Source: Campylobacteraceae bacterium
GTDB lineage: Bacteria; Campylobacterota; Campylobacteria; Campylobacterales; Sulfurovaceae
Reading direction: 5' to 3'
NCBI GenBank assembly: GCA_027002665.1
Contig: JALWZK010000212.1
Coordinates: 1 to 5,098, forward strand
Length of the DNA stretch: 5,098 bases
Shown: piece after piece, positions 1 through 5,098 of the stretch
Layout of the letters: each line of letters starts with the position of its first letter
How positions within the stretch are numbered: position 1 is the first letter of the stretch
Position numbers and translations under genes: made by a program
The notes under the pieces: generated by a model
Told to the model about the DNA's origin: nothing
The model's input: the letters and a program-made list of their open reading frames with translations, nothing else
The model's database searches: none

Positions 1-264
1 TAATTTTATAGGTGGTGGAAGTTGGGGCACAAAACTAATATGTTTTAAAACCTCTACTCTATCTTTAATAGGATTTAGACCATTTACTAAGATAGAGCCA
101 CTATCAAGATGGTAATAGCCTAAAATCGCTCTAATAAGAGTTGTTTTACCTGCTCCATTTGCACCCATTAGAGCAATAGAGTCACCTATATTAAAATCTA
201 TAGTTATACTATTTAGAGAGATAGTATTATCAAATCTTTTGGTAACATCTCTTATCTCTATCAT
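1..264 (-). CDS. nosF: NosF, ABC-type ATPase for NosZ copper-site maturation (partial, N-terminal 88 codons)
   Basis: This is the amino-terminal part of an ABC transporter ATP-binding subunit; the rest lies beyond the left edge. It starts at ATG 264-262 (MIEIRDVTKRF) and stays open to base 1. The Walker A loop GANGAGKTT is at residues 34-42 with the catalytic Lys40. The Q-loop glutamine is Q81 in SFVPQLPPP. The signature motif, Walker B and H-loop would lie outside the window. ABC ATPases are common, but the position immediately after nosH, one base past its stop codon, in a nos operon identifies it as NosF. With NosY in the membrane and NosD in the periplasm it forms the complex needed to assemble the copper-sulphide centre of N2O reductase. 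No strong Shine-Dalgarno is visible, so translation is probably coupled to nosH. Family assignment is certain; the gene name rests on context. Confidence 0.93.
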   Translation of the reverse strand, partial: MIEIRDVTKRFDNTISLNSITIDFNIGDSIALMGANGAGKTTLIRAILGYYHLDSGSILVNGLNPIKDRVEVLKHISFVPQLPPPIKL

Positions 265-265
265 A

Positions 266-1171
266 TTAGACTATACTCTTTAATCTAAAATCAAATTTTA
301 GAGCATCAGTATGACAGACATCTATACATCTACCACATAGAGTGCAATCGGCACCTGTTATATACTCTCTTGTGATACTCTTCTCTGCTCTCTGTTTATC
401 ATATTTTGCCTTTGTAATCTCCAATACCTGATTTTCAAAACAGACATCATGACATACCATACAGTGGTCACAATTGTCATTCCACTCAACTCTAAGAGCT
501 GATGCTTTTCCTATCATACCATAAGTTGTCCCTACTGGACAGACATAACTACACCATGCTCTTCTTGAGTAAAATACCTCTATTAAAAATACAACCAAGA
601 CCCAAACAAGTGCCAGACTCCAACCATAAGTTATAAATCTACTTAAAATCCCAACAACATTGAAAGTCTCAAATACTAAATATCCAGTTGTAGCAGATAG
701 AATTAGAAACATACTCCAAAATAGATATTTTACTCTATGGTCAAATTTTCTATCTTTAATTATCTTCTTAGCTACTAATTTATCGTGCAACTTCTCTCCA
801 ATCTCACTTAGAAGTCCATAAGGGCATACCCAAGCACAATAACTTCTCCCACCAACCAATAGATAAAATATAATTATTGTAGTAACACCAATTATTATAT
901 TTGTATGTAGATGGTGTTCTGCTGCAAACATCTCCAGCGTTGTAAAGACATCTATAAGGTGAAAACCTAAGAATCTTGAACCGTTAAGTGTTCCCTCTAA
1001 GGTCTGAATATCTATAAAGAATGATAAGAAGAATAGTAGATGAATAGAGATAATAACTATCCATCTCTTCATTCTATAACTAATTTTTATTTTTCCATCT
1101 CTATCTTTTCTAAAAAAAGTGGATAGAAAAGATGTATTTCTAATTGTCGCTCTAATATTATATATATCCAT
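266..1171 (-). CDS. nosH: NosH, NapH-like membrane ferredoxin of the quinol-to-NosZ electron pathway
   Basis: A 301-residue inner-membrane iron-sulphur protein of the NapH type. It is thought to pair with NosG as a menaquinol dehydrogenase. Four hydrophobic helices are seen at about residues 36-53, 92-108, 146-166 and 184-201. Two CxxxCP motifs, CAWVCP (112-117) and CSYVCP (207-212), follow helices 2 and 4, as in NapH/NosR/polyferredoxin proteins. The C-terminal cytoplasmic part has two [4Fe-4S] motifs: C234, C237, C240, C244 and C276, C279, C282, C286. The second and first sites end in CH and CF rather than the usual CP. The ATG at 1171 is preferred over an in-frame TTG at 1183 because GGAG lies six bases before the ATG, and the TTG codon itself begins right at the nosC2 stop and overlaps that GGAG. 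The closest alternative, NapH, is unlikely because the neighbours are nosC1, nosC2, nosD and nosF rather than nap genes. Confidence 0.94.
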   Translation of the reverse strand: MDIYNIRATIRNTSFLSTFFRKDRDGKIKISYRMKRWIVIISIHLLFFLSFFIDIQTLEGTLNGSRFLGFHLIDVFTTLEMFAAEHHLHTNIIIGVTTIIIFYLLVGGRSYCAWVCPYGLLSEIGEKLHDKLVAKKIIKDRKFDHRVKYLFWSMFLILSATTGYLVFETFNVVGILSRFITYGWSLALVWVLVVFLIEVFYSRRAWCSYVCPVGTTYGMIGKASALRVEWNDNCDHCMVCHDVCFENQVLEITKAKYDKQRAEKSITREYITGADCTLCGRCIDVCHTDALKFDFRLKSIV

Positions 1172-1177
1172 CTCAGT

Positions 1178-1181
1178 CTCC
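1178..1181 (-). promoter_or_regulatory. Ribosome binding site of nosH, deciding the ATG start
   Basis: GGAG stands six bases upstream of ATG 1171-1169. It lies in the 12-base space after the nosC2 stop codon. It would be inside the coding region if the upstream TTG at 1183 were used, so it favours the ATG and a 301-residue rather than 305-residue NosH. Confidence 0.7.
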
Positions 1182-1183
1182 AA

Positions 1184-1684
1184 TTAATCTTTATCTTCTA
1201 ATGCTTTAGCACGAGCTGGAAACTCTCCTATCTCTTTTGCAAGTCTCTTTAAATCATCTTGGCTTAGATGTATCAATAGCCCTTTCATAATCATATTTTC
1301 TCTTCTTCCTGATTTAAAATCATCTAACTTCTGATATATCTCCTCTTCACTCTGTCCAAAAAGTTTAGGTCCCATAAGTTTTTTTCCATACTGCATACCA
1401 CTACCATCAACTCCATGACATGATGAGCATTTACTCTTATACTCATCACTCACCTTAAATCCACCAATATTTCCAGCTTTCTCTCTTATACTCTTTAGCT
1501 CTTCCTGCTCTTTCTCTCTATCACTCTTCTCTTCAACCACTTTGGTAACTTTTGCAGTCTTATTTCCAATATCTTGTATCCCTTTTCCATGCTCTCCACC
1601 ATTGTAAGCCCCACCTTGAGAGGCAACATATCCCATAGTAGCTAAGATTAAGAGTGTTAAGACTCCTACAACTATATTTTTCAT
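1184..1684 (-). CDS. nosC2: NosC2, membrane-anchored monohaem cytochrome c
   Basis: A 166-residue c-type cytochrome. Residues 4-20 are hydrophobic (an uncleaved anchor or signal peptide) and no lipobox is seen. A charged Lys/Glu-rich linker (about 43-70) follows, then one haem-binding motif CSSCH (C86-H90). A GPKLFG segment follows at 105-110, and candidate axial methionines are M131 and M133 in the ENMIMKGLL stretch. The protein should act in the periplasm, passing electrons between the NosGH quinol dehydrogenase and NosZ. Genetic work in Wolinella succinogenes places NosG, C1, C2 and H in one electron module. Its start codon overlaps the nosC1 stop (ATGA), with GAGG eight bases upstream inside nosC1, so translation is probably coupled. 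Its C-terminal 80 residues are clearly related to NosC1. The C1/C2 names follow gene order. Confidence 0.92.
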   Translation of the reverse strand: MKNIVVGVLTLLILATMGYVASQGGAYNGGEHGKGIQDIGNKTAKVTKVVEEKSDREKEQEELKSIREKAGNIGGFKVSDEYKSKCSSCHGVDGSGMQYGKKLMGPKLFGQSEEEIYQKLDDFKSGRRENMIMKGLLIHLSQDDLKRLAKEIGEFPARAKALEDKD

Positions 1685-2247
1685 CTCTTCATCCTCATCT
1701 GTTGAATTTGAATATTAAATTCATATATCTCTTTTGCAATACCTCTAATCTCTTCATTGCTCATTTTTGCTAATAAATCTTTCATAAAAGGATTATCTCT
1801 TCTACCTGTTTTAAAATCCATAATCTTATTATAGATATAATCTTCATCTCTACCGAGAAGTGATGGACCTATTACTCCATTGGCATAATCATCATGACAA
1901 GCAGAACATTTTAGTCTAAAATTACTACTTAACTGTCGAACCAATAGAGATACCTGAACTCTCTCATAAGGGCTTCTAATATGAGTATAGGCATCAAGAA
2001 CAGTTCTATGTGACTCTTTATCATTACCACCCTTTTTATCATAATAGAAAGAGTTACTATTTTTTGATTTAATGGTAATATTATCCTCTCTTGGGGTTTC
2101 TACTTTAATCCTCTTTGTGCTATTATTGCCTTCAATAACTTCAATTTTTGGAGTTGAAATTTGAGGTGAATCTATATCTCTCTTCTTCTCATCTCCACAA
2201 CCAACCAAGATTACTGCTACTATTATAAATATTCCACTCTTTATCAT
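1681..2247 (-). CDS. nosC1: NosC1, monohaem cytochrome c lipoprotein
   Basis: A 188-residue predicted lipoprotein cytochrome. The N-terminus has a short signal peptide ending in the lipobox LVGC, with Cys17 the predicted lipidation site. Residues 18-80 are a polar, Lys/Asn/Asp-rich linker with no recognisable domain. A compact C-terminal cytochrome c domain carries CSACH (C114-H118), GPSLLGR (127-133), DFKTGRRDN (144-152) and likely axial Met155 or Met162. The lipid anchor would tether the haem domain to the periplasmic face of a membrane. The role is inferred from the Wolinella nos cluster: electron transfer from NosG/NosH toward NosZ. The gene starts 11 bases after nosG with GAAGGA five bases before the ATG, and its TGA overlaps the nosC2 ATG. 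The cytochrome fold and haem site are certain; the specific redox partner is inferred. Confidence 0.92.
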   Translation of the reverse strand: MIKSGIFIIVAVILVGCGDEKKRDIDSPQISTPKIEVIEGNNSTKRIKVETPREDNITIKSKNSNSFYYDKKGGNDKESHRTVLDAYTHIRSPYERVQVSLLVRQLSSNFRLKCSACHDDYANGVIGPSLLGRDEDYIYNKIMDFKTGRRDNPFMKDLLAKMSNEEIRGIAKEIYEFNIQIQQMRMKR

Positions 2248-2252
2248 GCTTA

Positions 2253-2258
2253 TCCTTC
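2253..2258 (-). promoter_or_regulatory. Ribosome binding site of nosC1
   Basis: GAAGGA sits five bases before the nosC1 ATG, directly after the nosG stop codon. It supports the ATG at 2247 as the start. Confidence 0.65.
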
Positions 2259-2993
2259 TTAACTTTGATAAATCTCATTATATGTAGCTCTGGGCTTTAC
2301 AACAATTGATGGTTTAGAGGTTGGACATATATCTTCACAAGCACCACACCCAATACACCCATCATAAATCTCAGGCTTATGTCCCCCTTTACTATCTGGA
2401 ACCATAGCGATAGCACTTAGAGGATTTGGAATAGGACACACATCAGCACATAGAGTGCATTGTTTGCCCTCATAGCCACTCATCTTTTTAAGTAACTCAT
2501 CCTCTTCAGGAGTTCTGTTTCTTACAGAGTTATTAAATTTAATCATCTTATCGAGATAGTTATCTGATAGAGGAGTTTTATTAATTGCTAAGCATGTATC
2601 TGGATTCTCTAATATAGCTACTCCCATTTTAATATCTTCAGGTTTAGAGCAGTTATGGTCTAATGCTCCACTTGGACACGCTAAAACACATGGGACAGCA
2701 CTACAAGCATAACAACCTCTTATAGTAGCATCTATATAAGGTGTTCCAACTCCAATCCCTTTATCTATATCTGAAAGTTCAATAGAGTGGTAGGGACAGA
2801 CTTGAAGACACTGTCCACACTTAATACAGAGTCTTAGAAACTCATCTTCACTCAATGCCCCCGGTGGTCTTAGCCTATCTTCAGCTTTTACTAAATATGG
2901 AGTTATAGCAACACCACCTGCTGTAATAAGTGCAAATACTCCAAGAGTGGAATATTTTATAAACTCTCTTCTACCTGTTTCTATTTTAGCCAT
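2259..2993 (-). CDS. nosG: NosG, Tat-exported NapG-like iron-sulphur protein
   Basis: A 244-residue periplasmic ferredoxin-type protein of the NapG family. With NosH it forms the proposed menaquinol dehydrogenase that supplies electrons to NosC1/NosC2. The N-terminus has a twin-arginine signal, GRREFIK at residues 7-13 followed by a hydrophobic stretch (about 17-34), so the protein should be exported folded with its clusters. Four cluster-binding regions are seen: C56, C59, C62, C66; C94, C97, C102, C106; C179, C182, C186; and C213, C216, C219, C223. The third has the CxxCxxxCP spacing known from NapG and needs a distant fourth ligand, possibly C134. AAAGGA overlapping the nosD stop gives a clear ribosome binding site. 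NapG itself is the main alternative, but the neighbours are nos genes and no napA, napB or napH is present. Confidence 0.94.
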   Translation of the reverse strand: MAKIETGRREFIKYSTLGVFALITAGGVAITPYLVKAEDRLRPPGALSEDEFLRLCIKCGQCLQVCPYHSIELSDIDKGIGVGTPYIDATIRGCYACSAVPCVLACPSGALDHNCSKPEDIKMGVAILENPDTCLAINKTPLSDNYLDKMIKFNNSVRNRTPEEDELLKKMSGYEGKQCTLCADVCPIPNPLSAIAMVPDSKGGHKPEIYDGCIGCGACEDICPTSKPSIVVKPRATYNEIYQS

Positions 2994-2998
2994 ACTAT

Positions 2999-3004
2999 TC
3001 CTTT
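2999..3004 (-). promoter_or_regulatory. Ribosome binding site of nosG
   Basis: AAAGGA lies five bases before the nosG ATG and partly overlaps the nosD TAA stop. This tight arrangement suggests that ribosomes finishing nosD can restart on nosG. Confidence 0.65.
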
Positions 3005-4220
3005 AAATTTTATCTATTCTTGGTTTCTTATCTTCTAACAAAAATAGCGGTTTTGAAAATGGAGCCAATTTCGCCAAAAAATTCAGTATCGATATTATTG
3101 GACTTCCATAAAAAAACTTTACATCTGGATTATATACCCACATCTGGTCAGCATATTGATAGACTTGATGGGGCGTATCTCCTATACCATCATTATCTCT
3201 ATCAAACCCTTGATAGTTATCCCAATAGTTATTGATAACTAAGTTTGTCTCCTCCTTATCCCTATCTGCCTTACTATCATTTACAATATCCTCTATATTT
3301 CCCTGTATAATATTATCTTTAATAATATTATTTATACTCAGAGAGTGAAAATGTATTGCCTCTGCATTATATAAAATTCTATTATGCTCTATCCAGTTAT
3401 GCGTATCTGGCTCAAATGGACTCCTATCTATATACATTCCCTGAGCACAGTAGAGTATAGTATTATCTTTTAGGGTAAAGTTTGATGCGTCCTTTAGACC
3501 TATTCCCATACCTGTAGCACCAAGTGAACTCTCTATAATATTGCCTGTAGCTATGGTATCTTGTGAATACATAAAGAAGATACCAACACTATTGAACTTA
3601 TAGTGATTATTTTTGACAAAGTTTTTACCTGCATACATAAAGTGTAGCGAATATCTACTCCACTCTCCTTGATTCTCCTCAATTCTATTTCCATGAGAAT
3701 ACCACACAACCATATCTCTCGATTTATATAGATGATTACCTCTTATAATATTATTATTGCTATACCAGAGTCTTAATCCATCACCTCTAAGTCCAAGTGG
3801 TAGATTTTTTGAGGTTATATAGTTATTTTGAATGATGGAATTATTTACCATCTGTAAATCTATTCCAAATAGAGAGTTTTTAATTCTACAGTTACTTATC
3901 TCATTTTGACTACCATTGCTAAGTTTAATTCCTGCATCAAGATTTTCATGTCGAGAACCACTATTGGTAATAGTGAGATTTTTGAGGGTAATATATGAGC
4001 CTTTCGCAGTAATGACACTACCTTTTCCAACTCCATCTATGATAACTCTATCCCCTACTCCAATTATAGAGATTGGTTTATCTATTATGATAGAGCCTCT
4101 ATAGACTCCATTGGGAAGTTTTAAGATAGCTCCGGGTGAAGCCTTATCAATGGTATCTTGTAATATATTTGCTAATAGCAGGGTAGAAAATAGTATAAGA
4201 TACTTGATATATGAGAACAT
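3003..4220 (-). CDS. nosD: NosD, periplasmic beta-helix protein for NosZ copper-centre assembly
   Basis: A 405-residue secreted protein of the NosD family, the periplasmic partner of the NosFY ABC complex in maturing the Cu-S centre of N2O reductase. Residues 1-18 form a signal peptide. The next 300 or so residues are right-handed parallel beta-helix rungs of CASH/NosD type, seen as repeated N-x-I-x-x-N units such as NNNIIRGN (155-162), HGNRIEEN (176-183) and INNIIKDN (296-303). NosD-like landmarks include GDGLRLWYS (146-154), RDMVVWYS (168-175) and RYSLHFMYAG (189-198). The C-terminal part has NYWDNYQGFD (331-340), then DRDNDGIGDTPH (340-351), an acidic loop of calcium-binding type. The length is typical of the family. 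It starts four bases after nosB without a strong Shine-Dalgarno, so coupling to nosB is likely. Two small plus-strand open frames inside it are shadows. Confidence 0.96.
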   Translation of the reverse strand: MFSYIKYLILFSTLLLANILQDTIDKASPGAILKLPNGVYRGSIIIDKPISIIGVGDRVIIDGVGKGSVITAKGSYITLKNLTITNSGSRHENLDAGIKLSNGSQNEISNCRIKNSLFGIDLQMVNNSIIQNNYITSKNLPLGLRGDGLRLWYSNNNIIRGNHLYKSRDMVVWYSHGNRIEENQGEWSRYSLHFMYAGKNFVKNNHYKFNSVGIFFMYSQDTIATGNIIESSLGATGMGIGLKDASNFTLKDNTILYCAQGMYIDRSPFEPDTHNWIEHNRILYNAEAIHFHSLSINNIIKDNIIQGNIEDIVNDSKADRDKEETNLVINNYWDNYQGFDRDNDGIGDTPHQVYQYADQMWVYNPDVKFFYGSPIISILNFLAKLAPFSKPLFLLEDKKPRIDKI

Positions 4221-4224
4221 ATAG

Positions 4225-5004
4225 CTATTTGGTCTCTCTTAACGCTTTCTGTCTTGCAAAAAATGCCAATAGACTCAATAGACTAATTGCAATTAAGAGA
4301 TAAAATCCTATAGTTGGATATGAATGAGTTGTAAATTGTGCTATCTTTCCATCTCCAAAGACTGTTGGCATAAATGGTTTAATCTTAAATGCACCCCAAT
4401 CGTGTAGATTGTGTCCGAACCAATATAACCAATAGGCATAATCTGCTACAAATAGTATTGGTAATATTACAGGAAGAAGCATTAGATAGGTTAATATCTT
4501 ACTATTATATGCTATAAATAGCACCATAATGAGTGATAATATCAATAGTGCATAAGGGGCTATTTCTCGTTCAATCTGCCCTCCAACCCACATAGGGTCC
4601 ATACCAACATAGTGGTTAATAGTATTCATCTCATGAACTTCACCACTAAATCCATCAAAGTGGAAAAATACAGGAATACCCTCTGGAAATGCCTCTTTGG
4701 GATAGTTTGGTGCTTCAAGTGATACCGCCCATATTGGAACTGAAGCAACTCCAATCTCTGCACTCTCCTCTATCATCTTATCAAGATTGTTATATGCTTC
4801 TTTTGGTGTAGATACCGATTTATATCTACCTCTATTATAGATATTCCAGATAGTTTTAGAAAATTCTGATATCTCATCAGTTTTCCCACTATCAATTTTA
4901 TTCATTACACCATGAAAAGATACTATAGGGAGTGTGAAAGCTACTGTTAAAATAATCAGCGCCAATCCTGCAAATATTCTGGATTTAATTAAACTTGGGT
5001 GCAT
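4225..5004 (-). CDS. nosB: NosB, clade II nos-cluster membrane protein of uncertain mechanism
   Basis: A 259-residue integral membrane protein. Four hydrophobic helices are predicted at about 11-33, 148-166, 169-195 and 231-250. With a cytoplasmic N-terminus, the large loop 34-147 and the smaller loop 196-230 face the periplasm. Those loops hold nearly all the histidines: H115, H124, H131, H198, H201 and H227. Residues 131-138 read HYVGMDPM, a His/Met cluster. No known catalytic domain is recognised. Its position first in the nosB-D-G-C1-C2-H-F series matches NosB of Wolinella succinogenes, where the gene is required for N2O respiration; NosB is a marker of clade II clusters and is absent from classical nosRZDFYL operons. 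The ATG at 5004 is preceded by AAAGGA at seven bases. The name rests on gene order, size and topology more than on a recognised domain. Confidence 0.86.
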   Translation of the reverse strand: MHPSLIKSRIFAGLALIILTVAFTLPIVSFHGVMNKIDSGKTDEISEFSKTIWNIYNRGRYKSVSTPKEAYNNLDKMIEESAEIGVASVPIWAVSLEAPNYPKEAFPEGIPVFFHFDGFSGEVHEMNTINHYVGMDPMWVGGQIEREIAPYALLILSLIMVLFIAYNSKILTYLMLLPVILPILFVADYAYWLYWFGHNLHDWGAFKIKPFMPTVFGDGKIAQFTTHSYPTIGFYLLIAISLLSLLAFFARQKALRETK

Positions 5005-5011
5005 ACTATTA

Positions 5012-5017
5012 TCCTTT
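5012..5017 (-). promoter_or_regulatory. Ribosome binding site of nosB
   Basis: AAAGGA is located seven bases before the nosB ATG at 5004. It is one of the best Shine-Dalgarno matches in the operon and supports this start. Confidence 0.75.
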
Positions 5018-5019
5018 AG

Positions 5020-5040
5020 TTATATTTATAATAAATATAA
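5020..5040. repeat. Perfect 9-bp AT inverted repeat with 3-base centre before nosB
   Basis: Read toward nosB, TTATATTTA is followed by TTA and then TAAATATAA, an exact inverted repeat. It ends two bases before the AAAGGA ribosome binding site. It could be a regulator operator or a weak mRNA hairpin at the translation start. Because it is all A and T in an AT-rich region, part of the match may be chance. Confidence 0.5.
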
Positions 5041-5054
5041 TTTAAATATATCTG

Positions 5055-5072
5055 TTTTGAATTATATCACAA
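5055..5072. promoter_or_regulatory. Candidate CRP/FNR-family regulator binding site
   Basis: On the plus strand the site reads TTTTGA, six bases, TCACAA. It matches the CRP-type palindrome TTGTGA-N6-TCACAA at 11 of 12 positions. The C and G positions make it more than AT background. Crp-family regulators (Nss proteins) control nitrogen-oxide respiration in Wolinella and Campylobacter, but their exact box in this organism is unknown. A TATTAT hexamer at 5033-5028 lies at about the distance expected for class II activation. Identification is by eye only. Confidence 0.4.
5061..5069 (-). promoter_or_regulatory. Candidate extended -10 promoter element for nosB
   Basis: TGATATAAT, read toward nosB, matches the extended -10 consensus TGnTATAAT exactly. 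No good -35 box is present; about 18 bases upstream the best is TTAATC. Housekeeping promoters in Campylobacterota commonly lack a conserved -35 and rely on such a -10 in AT-rich DNA. It would start transcription near 5055-5053, giving a leader of about 50 bases. It overlaps the candidate CRP/FNR palindrome, so both may not act as activating elements together. Confidence 0.45.
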
Positions 5073-5098
5073 TAGAAGTATAAAGATTAATTAATATT

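Larger units (their letters stand above)
5005..5098. other. AT-rich intergenic leader upstream of nosB
   Basis: These 94 bases contain only 12 G or C and no convincing coding frame. Read toward nosB, all three frames hit a stop early, and the one that stays open longest (11 codons) reads ILINLYTSIVI, which does not resemble a recognised protein end. No GC-rich hairpin with a T-run, which would mark an upstream terminator, is seen. Any upstream gene, expected to be nosZ, must end at or beyond the right edge. The stretch holds the nosB ribosome binding site, an inverted repeat and the candidate promoter elements listed separately. Confidence 0.75.

Noticed and set aside
2259..2993. napG/napH periplasmic nitrate reductase assignment for the ferredoxin genes
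   Set aside because: The genes are NapG/NapH-like, but they sit among nosB, nosD, nosC1, nosC2 and nosF, and no nap catalytic gene is present.
3020..3235. Plus-strand open frame of 71 codons
   Set aside because: It lies wholly antisense to nosD, has no recognisable protein features and no good ribosome binding site; nosD on the other strand is unmistakable.
3300..3340. Repetitive ATAATATTATT-like DNA inside nosD
   Set aside because: The repetition reflects Asn and Ile codons of the beta-helix rungs (N-x-I-x-x-N) rather than a DNA repeat element.
3916..4104. Plus-strand open frame of 62 codons
   Set aside because: It is antisense to the beta-helix repeats of nosD and has no domain or regulatory support.
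5062..5098. Possible nosZ 3' end at the right edge
   Set aside because: The frames read toward nosB end in stops after 3, 11 or 1 codons and the residues are too few to recognise any NosZ or cytochrome c terminus, so no CDS is called.

Overview
The window carries most of a nitrous-oxide-respiration (nos) operon of the clade II (atypical) type. Every gene is on the minus strand, so transcription runs from high to low coordinates. In transcription order the genes are nosB (5004-4225), nosD (4220-3003), nosG (2993-2259), nosC1 (2247-1681), nosC2 (1684-1184), nosH (1171-266) and the first 88 codons of nosF (264-1, cut by the window edge). This is the order known from Wolinella succinogenes and relatives (nosZ-B-D-G-C1-C2-H-F-Y-L). 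It points to a Campylobacterota (epsilonproteobacterial) host. The low-GC DNA, with AGA, ATA and TTA codons prominent, agrees. The genus cannot be fixed from the sequence; Sulfurimonas- or Sulfurovum-like organisms are candidates by inference.

Layout: positions 1-264 hold nosF, the ATPase of the NosDFY transporter-like complex. Positions 266-1686 hold nosH and nosC2; 1681-2247 nosC1; 2259-2993 nosG; 3003-4220 nosD; 4225-5004 nosB. Positions 5005-5098 are a 94-bp leader that is about 87% A+T. It has a good ribosome binding site, a perfect 9-bp AT inverted repeat, an extended -10 box and an imperfect CRP/FNR-type palindrome. Genes are separated by 1-12 bases or overlap by 4, so they almost certainly form one transcription unit. 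No terminator, tRNA, insertion sequence or CRISPR array is visible.

How the genes fit together: N2O reductase (NosZ) is not in the window and would be expected just beyond the right edge. NosG (periplasmic, Tat-exported, four Fe-S clusters) and NosH (membrane protein with two [4Fe-4S] ferredoxin sites) resemble NapG/NapH. Together they are thought to oxidise menaquinol and pass electrons to the monohaem cytochromes NosC1 and NosC2, which feed NosZ. They stand in for the NosR flavoprotein of clade I organisms. NosD and NosF (with NosY, presumably encoded off the left edge) serve copper-site maturation of NosZ. NosB is a four-helix membrane protein characteristic of clade II clusters, with no settled biochemical role. 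The system is a known one. The parts most worth a second look are the NosB histidine/methionine pattern, the paired cytochromes, and the regulatory leader before nosB.
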